From positions 246 through 41,789 of the forward strand of contig NZ_LMIJ01000021.1 in assembly GCF_001428665.1 (NCBI RefSeq): DNA of 41,544 nucleotides, in the 5' to 3' direction. This stretch comes from Acidovorax sp. Root219 (lineage in GTDB: Bacteria; Pseudomonadota; Gammaproteobacteria; Burkholderiales; Burkholderiaceae_C). Below the pieces are notes generated by a model. The model had not been told where the DNA came from. It saw nothing but the letters and a program-made list of their open reading frames with translations, and made no database searches. Position 1 is the first letter of the stretch, and each line of letters opens with the position of its first letter. Position numbers and translations under genes: made by a program. Positions 39,685 through 41,544 of this stretch are shown here, one piece after another.

Positions 39685-40080
39685 TCAGCCAGCCTCATCG
39701 GGTTGAACGAGATTGATCAGGTTGCCACAGGTATCCTCCAGCAGCACCATCGTGATCGGCCCCGCGCGCATGGGCTCGCCGCGGAACTGCACCCCATTGG
39801 CCTTCAGCCGCGCGTAGTCGCCCGCCAGGTCCTTGGTGATGAAGGCCGTGGCCGGAATGCCCGCCTCGAACAGCGCGCGCTGGTACACGGCCGAGGGTGG
39901 GAAGGCCATGGGCTCGAGCACCAGTTCTACACCCTCGACCCCCTCGAGCGAGTGGACGGTGAGCCAGCGGAAGGTACCCATGGGGATGTCCTTGTCCTTC
40001 ACAAAGCCGAGCTGGGTCGTATAGAACTTCAGGGCCTTTTCCTGGTCGTCCACAAGGACGCTGGCGAGTTTGATCTGCAT
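39685..40080 (-). CDS. VOC/glyoxalase-superfamily protein
   Basis: 131 residues, a single paired beta-alpha-beta-beta-beta unit set: LASVLVDDQEKALKFYTTQLGF at the start, FRWLTVHSLEGVEGVELVLEP in the middle, and ITMVLLEDTCGNLINLVQPDE at the end, where the Glu before DTCGNL is the usual metal-ligand position. Such proteins act as glyoxalases, isomerases or resistance binders; this one has no specific signature. It shares the strand of the methyltransferase gene 13 bases upstream, so the two may be cotranscribed. Confidence 0.88.
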   Translation of the reverse strand: MQIKLASVLVDDQEKALKFYTTQLGFVKDKDIPMGTFRWLTVHSLEGVEGVELVLEPMAFPPSAVYQRALFEAGIPATAFITKDLAGDYARLKANGVQFRGEPMRAGPITMVLLEDTCGNLINLVQPDEAG

Positions 40081-40093
40081 GGTGGTCAGCTCC

Positions 40094-40816
40094 TCAAAGC
40101 GGTTTGCGCGCTACTGCATTGAGCAGGGTTTCCTCGCGCTCCTTGGGCACGCCAAAGCCCATCCATTCCAGGGCGCCCAGGTCCTTTCGGCTCCACCACA
40201 GGTAGGGCATGCTGATGTGCTCGGGCTTCACCTCGAAGCCGGCTTCGCCCAGCATCGCCAAAAACTCCGGCGCGCTGCGCTGCACATGCATGGGGTGGCG
40301 AAACAGCAGCCGGATGGCCAGGCTGTGGATGTACGCCCGGGTACTTTCGGCCAGCAGCAGGTGGCCGCCCGGCTTGAGCACACGAAAGATCTCGGCCAGC
40401 GCGGCCTGCTGGTCCACGATGTGGTGCAGGGTCTGGTGGCACAGCACCAGGTCCACCGATGCGTCGGGCAGCGGGATGTGCTCGGCATGCGCATGGTGCA
40501 GTGTGACGGGGGGGCTGACCGTCTGGCGCATCGCCGCGCTGCGCGCGGCAAAATCCGGCTCGGGATCGAGGGCATGGATCTGGCTGGGGCGAAAGCGCTC
40601 CGCCAGCTCCGGGATGGAGTGGCCCAGGCCGGTACCGATGTCCAGCACGGCACCGCCCTTGTGCAGGTCGGGTGCCAGGCGCTGCAGGTCGTTGAGGGCG
40701 CGCTGCAGCACATGCACGCGCCAGGTCGCGGTGGACAGGAACCACAGGCCGAAGCGGGTCTCGGGGACAAAGGCGTGTGCCGGTGTTGCGGCCGGGGGGG
40801 ACGAAAGAGAAGGCAT
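40094..40816 (-). CDS. Class I SAM-dependent methyltransferase (UbiE/COQ5-like)
   Basis: 240 residues. SAM motif I is AVLDIGTGLGHSIPELAE, the acidic ribose-binding residue is in IHALDPEPDF, and VDLVLCHQTLHHIVDQQAALAEIFRVLKPGG is the post-motif block of methyltransferase_11 proteins. The N-terminal approx. 30 residues (PETRFGLWFLSTATWRVH) look family-specific and the C-terminus (YLWWSRKDLGALEWMGFGVP) binds the substrate. The GTG at 40879 would add 21 residues; I prefer ATG 40816. The substrate is unknown. Divergent from the MarR gene, with the palindrome in between, so control by MarR is likely. Confidence 0.87.
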   Translation of the reverse strand: MPSLSSPPAATPAHAFVPETRFGLWFLSTATWRVHVLQRALNDLQRLAPDLHKGGAVLDIGTGLGHSIPELAERFRPSQIHALDPEPDFAARSAAMRQTVSPPVTLHHAHAEHIPLPDASVDLVLCHQTLHHIVDQQAALAEIFRVLKPGGHLLLAESTRAYIHSLAIRLLFRHPMHVQRSAPEFLAMLGEAGFEVKPEHISMPYLWWSRKDLGALEWMGFGVPKEREETLLNAVARKPL

Positions 40817-40989
40817 GGATGGGCTTTGGCGCAGGGCCTGTGCGATGTTCTGGTGGGCGAGCCGGAGGACAGTTGTCACATCGGGCGGCTTTTCTCCAAT
40901 AGATGATAGGTCAAGAGAAGGCCCAGCCCCCTATCCCCTGGTTCATGGAACGGTAACAGGCGCCTTCACCCAGACAATACACCATTGCA

Positions 40990-41019
40990 CCACAATCATT
41001 TGAATTCAAATGATTGTGG
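40990..41019. promoter_or_regulatory. Perfect 30-bp palindrome, MarR operator candidate
   Basis: CCACAATCATTTGAA and its exact inverted complement, with the TTGAATTCAA core common to MarR-family sites. It immediately precedes the -10 hexamer of the MarR gene and lies between it and the divergent methyltransferase/VOC pair. Confidence 0.85.
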
Positions 41020-41025
41020 TAAAAT
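41020..41025 (+). promoter_or_regulatory. -10 element of the MarR gene, possibly leaderless
   Basis: TAAAAT (five of six consensus bases) directly abuts the palindrome. Its transcript would start at about 41032-41034, which is the ATG at 41034 itself; no ribosome site precedes that ATG. Confidence 0.5.
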
Positions 41026-41033
41026 CGTTTCCC

Positions 41034-41483
41034 ATGAAAGAAGCCCTGCCCGACCCACGCCACCGCATCGGTATCCGCCTTGTGGGCCTGGCACGCCGCT
41101 GGCGCCAGGCGCTGGATGCTCGACTGTCTGCCAGCGGCTTGAGCGACGCCACCTGGGCGCCGCTGATGCACCTGCACGAGTTGGGGAGCGACAACGACGT
41201 ATCGCAGAGCGCGCTGGCCGCGGCCGTGGGGCTTGATGGCTCCAGCCTGGTGCGGCTGCTCGACATCCTGGTGGAGCGCGGGCTGATCGAGCGCCGCCCC
41301 CACCCCGAGGACCGCCGCGTGAAGCTGGTGCACCTGACGCCCGCCGGCCGGCGCACCGTGGCCGCGCTGCGCAAGCAGCTGCAGGCCATTGAATCGGAGC
41401 TGCTCGCCGACATTGGCAAGCAGGACGCGCTGGCGATGCTGCGCGCCTTCGAGCGCATCGAGGCGCGCATCGCCGCACAGTGA
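41034..41483 (+). CDS. MarR-family transcriptional regulator
   Basis: 149 residues. Winged helix: ATWAPLMHLHELGSDNDVSQSALAAAVGLDGSSLVRLLDILVERG, then the wing with IERRPHPEDRRVKLVHLTPAGR, the hallmark DxRRxxxxLTxxG of MarR. N- and C-terminal helices (RLVGLARRWRQALDARL and LAMLRAFERIEARIAA) form the dimer interface. Likely an autorepressor on the palindrome 40990-41019 that also controls the divergent methyltransferase/VOC genes. An ATG at 41010 would start inside the palindrome and is unlikely. The ligand is unknown. Confidence 0.92.
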   Translation: MKEALPDPRHRIGIRLVGLARRWRQALDARLSASGLSDATWAPLMHLHELGSDNDVSQSALAAAVGLDGSSLVRLLDILVERGLIERRPHPEDRRVKLVHLTPAGRRTVAALRKQLQAIESELLADIGKQDALAMLRAFERIEARIAAQ

Positions 41484-41516
41484 AGCACCCCCTGAGTCGC
41501 TTCGCGCCTTCACCCC

Positions 41517-41541
41517 TCTCTCGACTCGCTGCGCGAGTCGG
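41517..41541. repeat. Inverted repeat at right edge
   Basis: CGACTCG-5-CGAGTCG, after a CCCTGAGTCGCTTCGCGCC run typical of Comamonadaceae intergenic repeats. It may act as a terminator for the MarR gene; no U-tract is visible before the window ends. Confidence 0.35.
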
Positions 41542-41544
41542 GAG

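Noticed and set aside
1..41544. CRISPR array or insertion sequence
   Set aside because: No series of regularly spaced direct repeats and no transposase-like frame was found.

Overview
GC-rich bacterial DNA. A Bug-family solute receptor, several LysR regulators and general gene style suggest a betaproteobacterium of the Comamonadaceae (Acidovorax/Comamonas/Delftia type). This is inferred from gene content, not from a database match. Almost the whole window is coding; no gene-free stretch exceeds 300 bases.

Layout. (1) 1-6.1 kb, housekeeping/accessory genes: a decayed transporter fragment, an amidase divergent from a LysR regulator with a clear dyad between them, a YbaL/KefB-type cation:proton antiporter, and two uncharacterised proteins. 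(2) A tRNA-Arg(UCU) gene at 6267-6343. (3) 24.1-6.4 kb, minus strand: a 19-gene aryl-polyene (APE) type II polyketide operon, with nearly every gene overlapping the next by 1-8 bases. In transcription order: chain-length-factor-like KS, acyltransferase, two ACPs, membrane protein, AMP-ligase fused to a hotdog dehydratase, glycosyltransferase, acyltransferase, thioesterase, LolA-like carrier, MMPL exporter, halogenase-like flavoprotein, DUF3261-like lipoprotein, KS, dehydratase, ketoreductase, KS, three small exported proteins and a phosphopantetheinyl transferase. (That counts the ligase-dehydratase fusion once and gives 20 reading frames if the chain-length factor is counted with the two KS.) A 167-bp imperfect palindrome sits between the dehydratase and ketoreductase genes. 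(4) 34.5-24.4 kb, minus strand: phage structural genes (scaffold-like, N4-gp56-type major capsid, neck/adaptor-like, large nozzle/stabilisation-like, tail-tip-like) preceded by a separately terminated two-gene unit. That unit encodes an 896-residue virion-like protein ending in an HNH/Endo VII-type polymorphic-toxin nuclease domain, plus a 102-residue putative immunity protein. No integrase, terminase, portal, repressor or lysis gene is visible, so this is either a prophage remnant or a domesticated particle module. (5) 34.7-41.5 kb, host genes: SHOCT-domain exported protein, LysR divergent from an M20 amidohydrolase/Bug receptor pair, a small hypothetical, a VOC protein, a methyltransferase, and a MarR regulator behind a perfect 30-bp palindrome.

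How it works together. The APE genes together make, modify, export and probably anchor in the outer membrane an aryl polyene lipid pigment (known for the pathway). Activation is by the encoded PPTase; head-group loading is by the AMP-ligase; elongation is by KS/KR/DH on the two ACPs; transfer to a lipid is by the acyl- and glycosyltransferases; transport is by the LolA/MMPL/lipoprotein set. No aromatic ammonia-lyase is present, so the aryl starter must come from elsewhere. The most unusual item is the toxin-immunity cassette lodged among the phage capsid genes.
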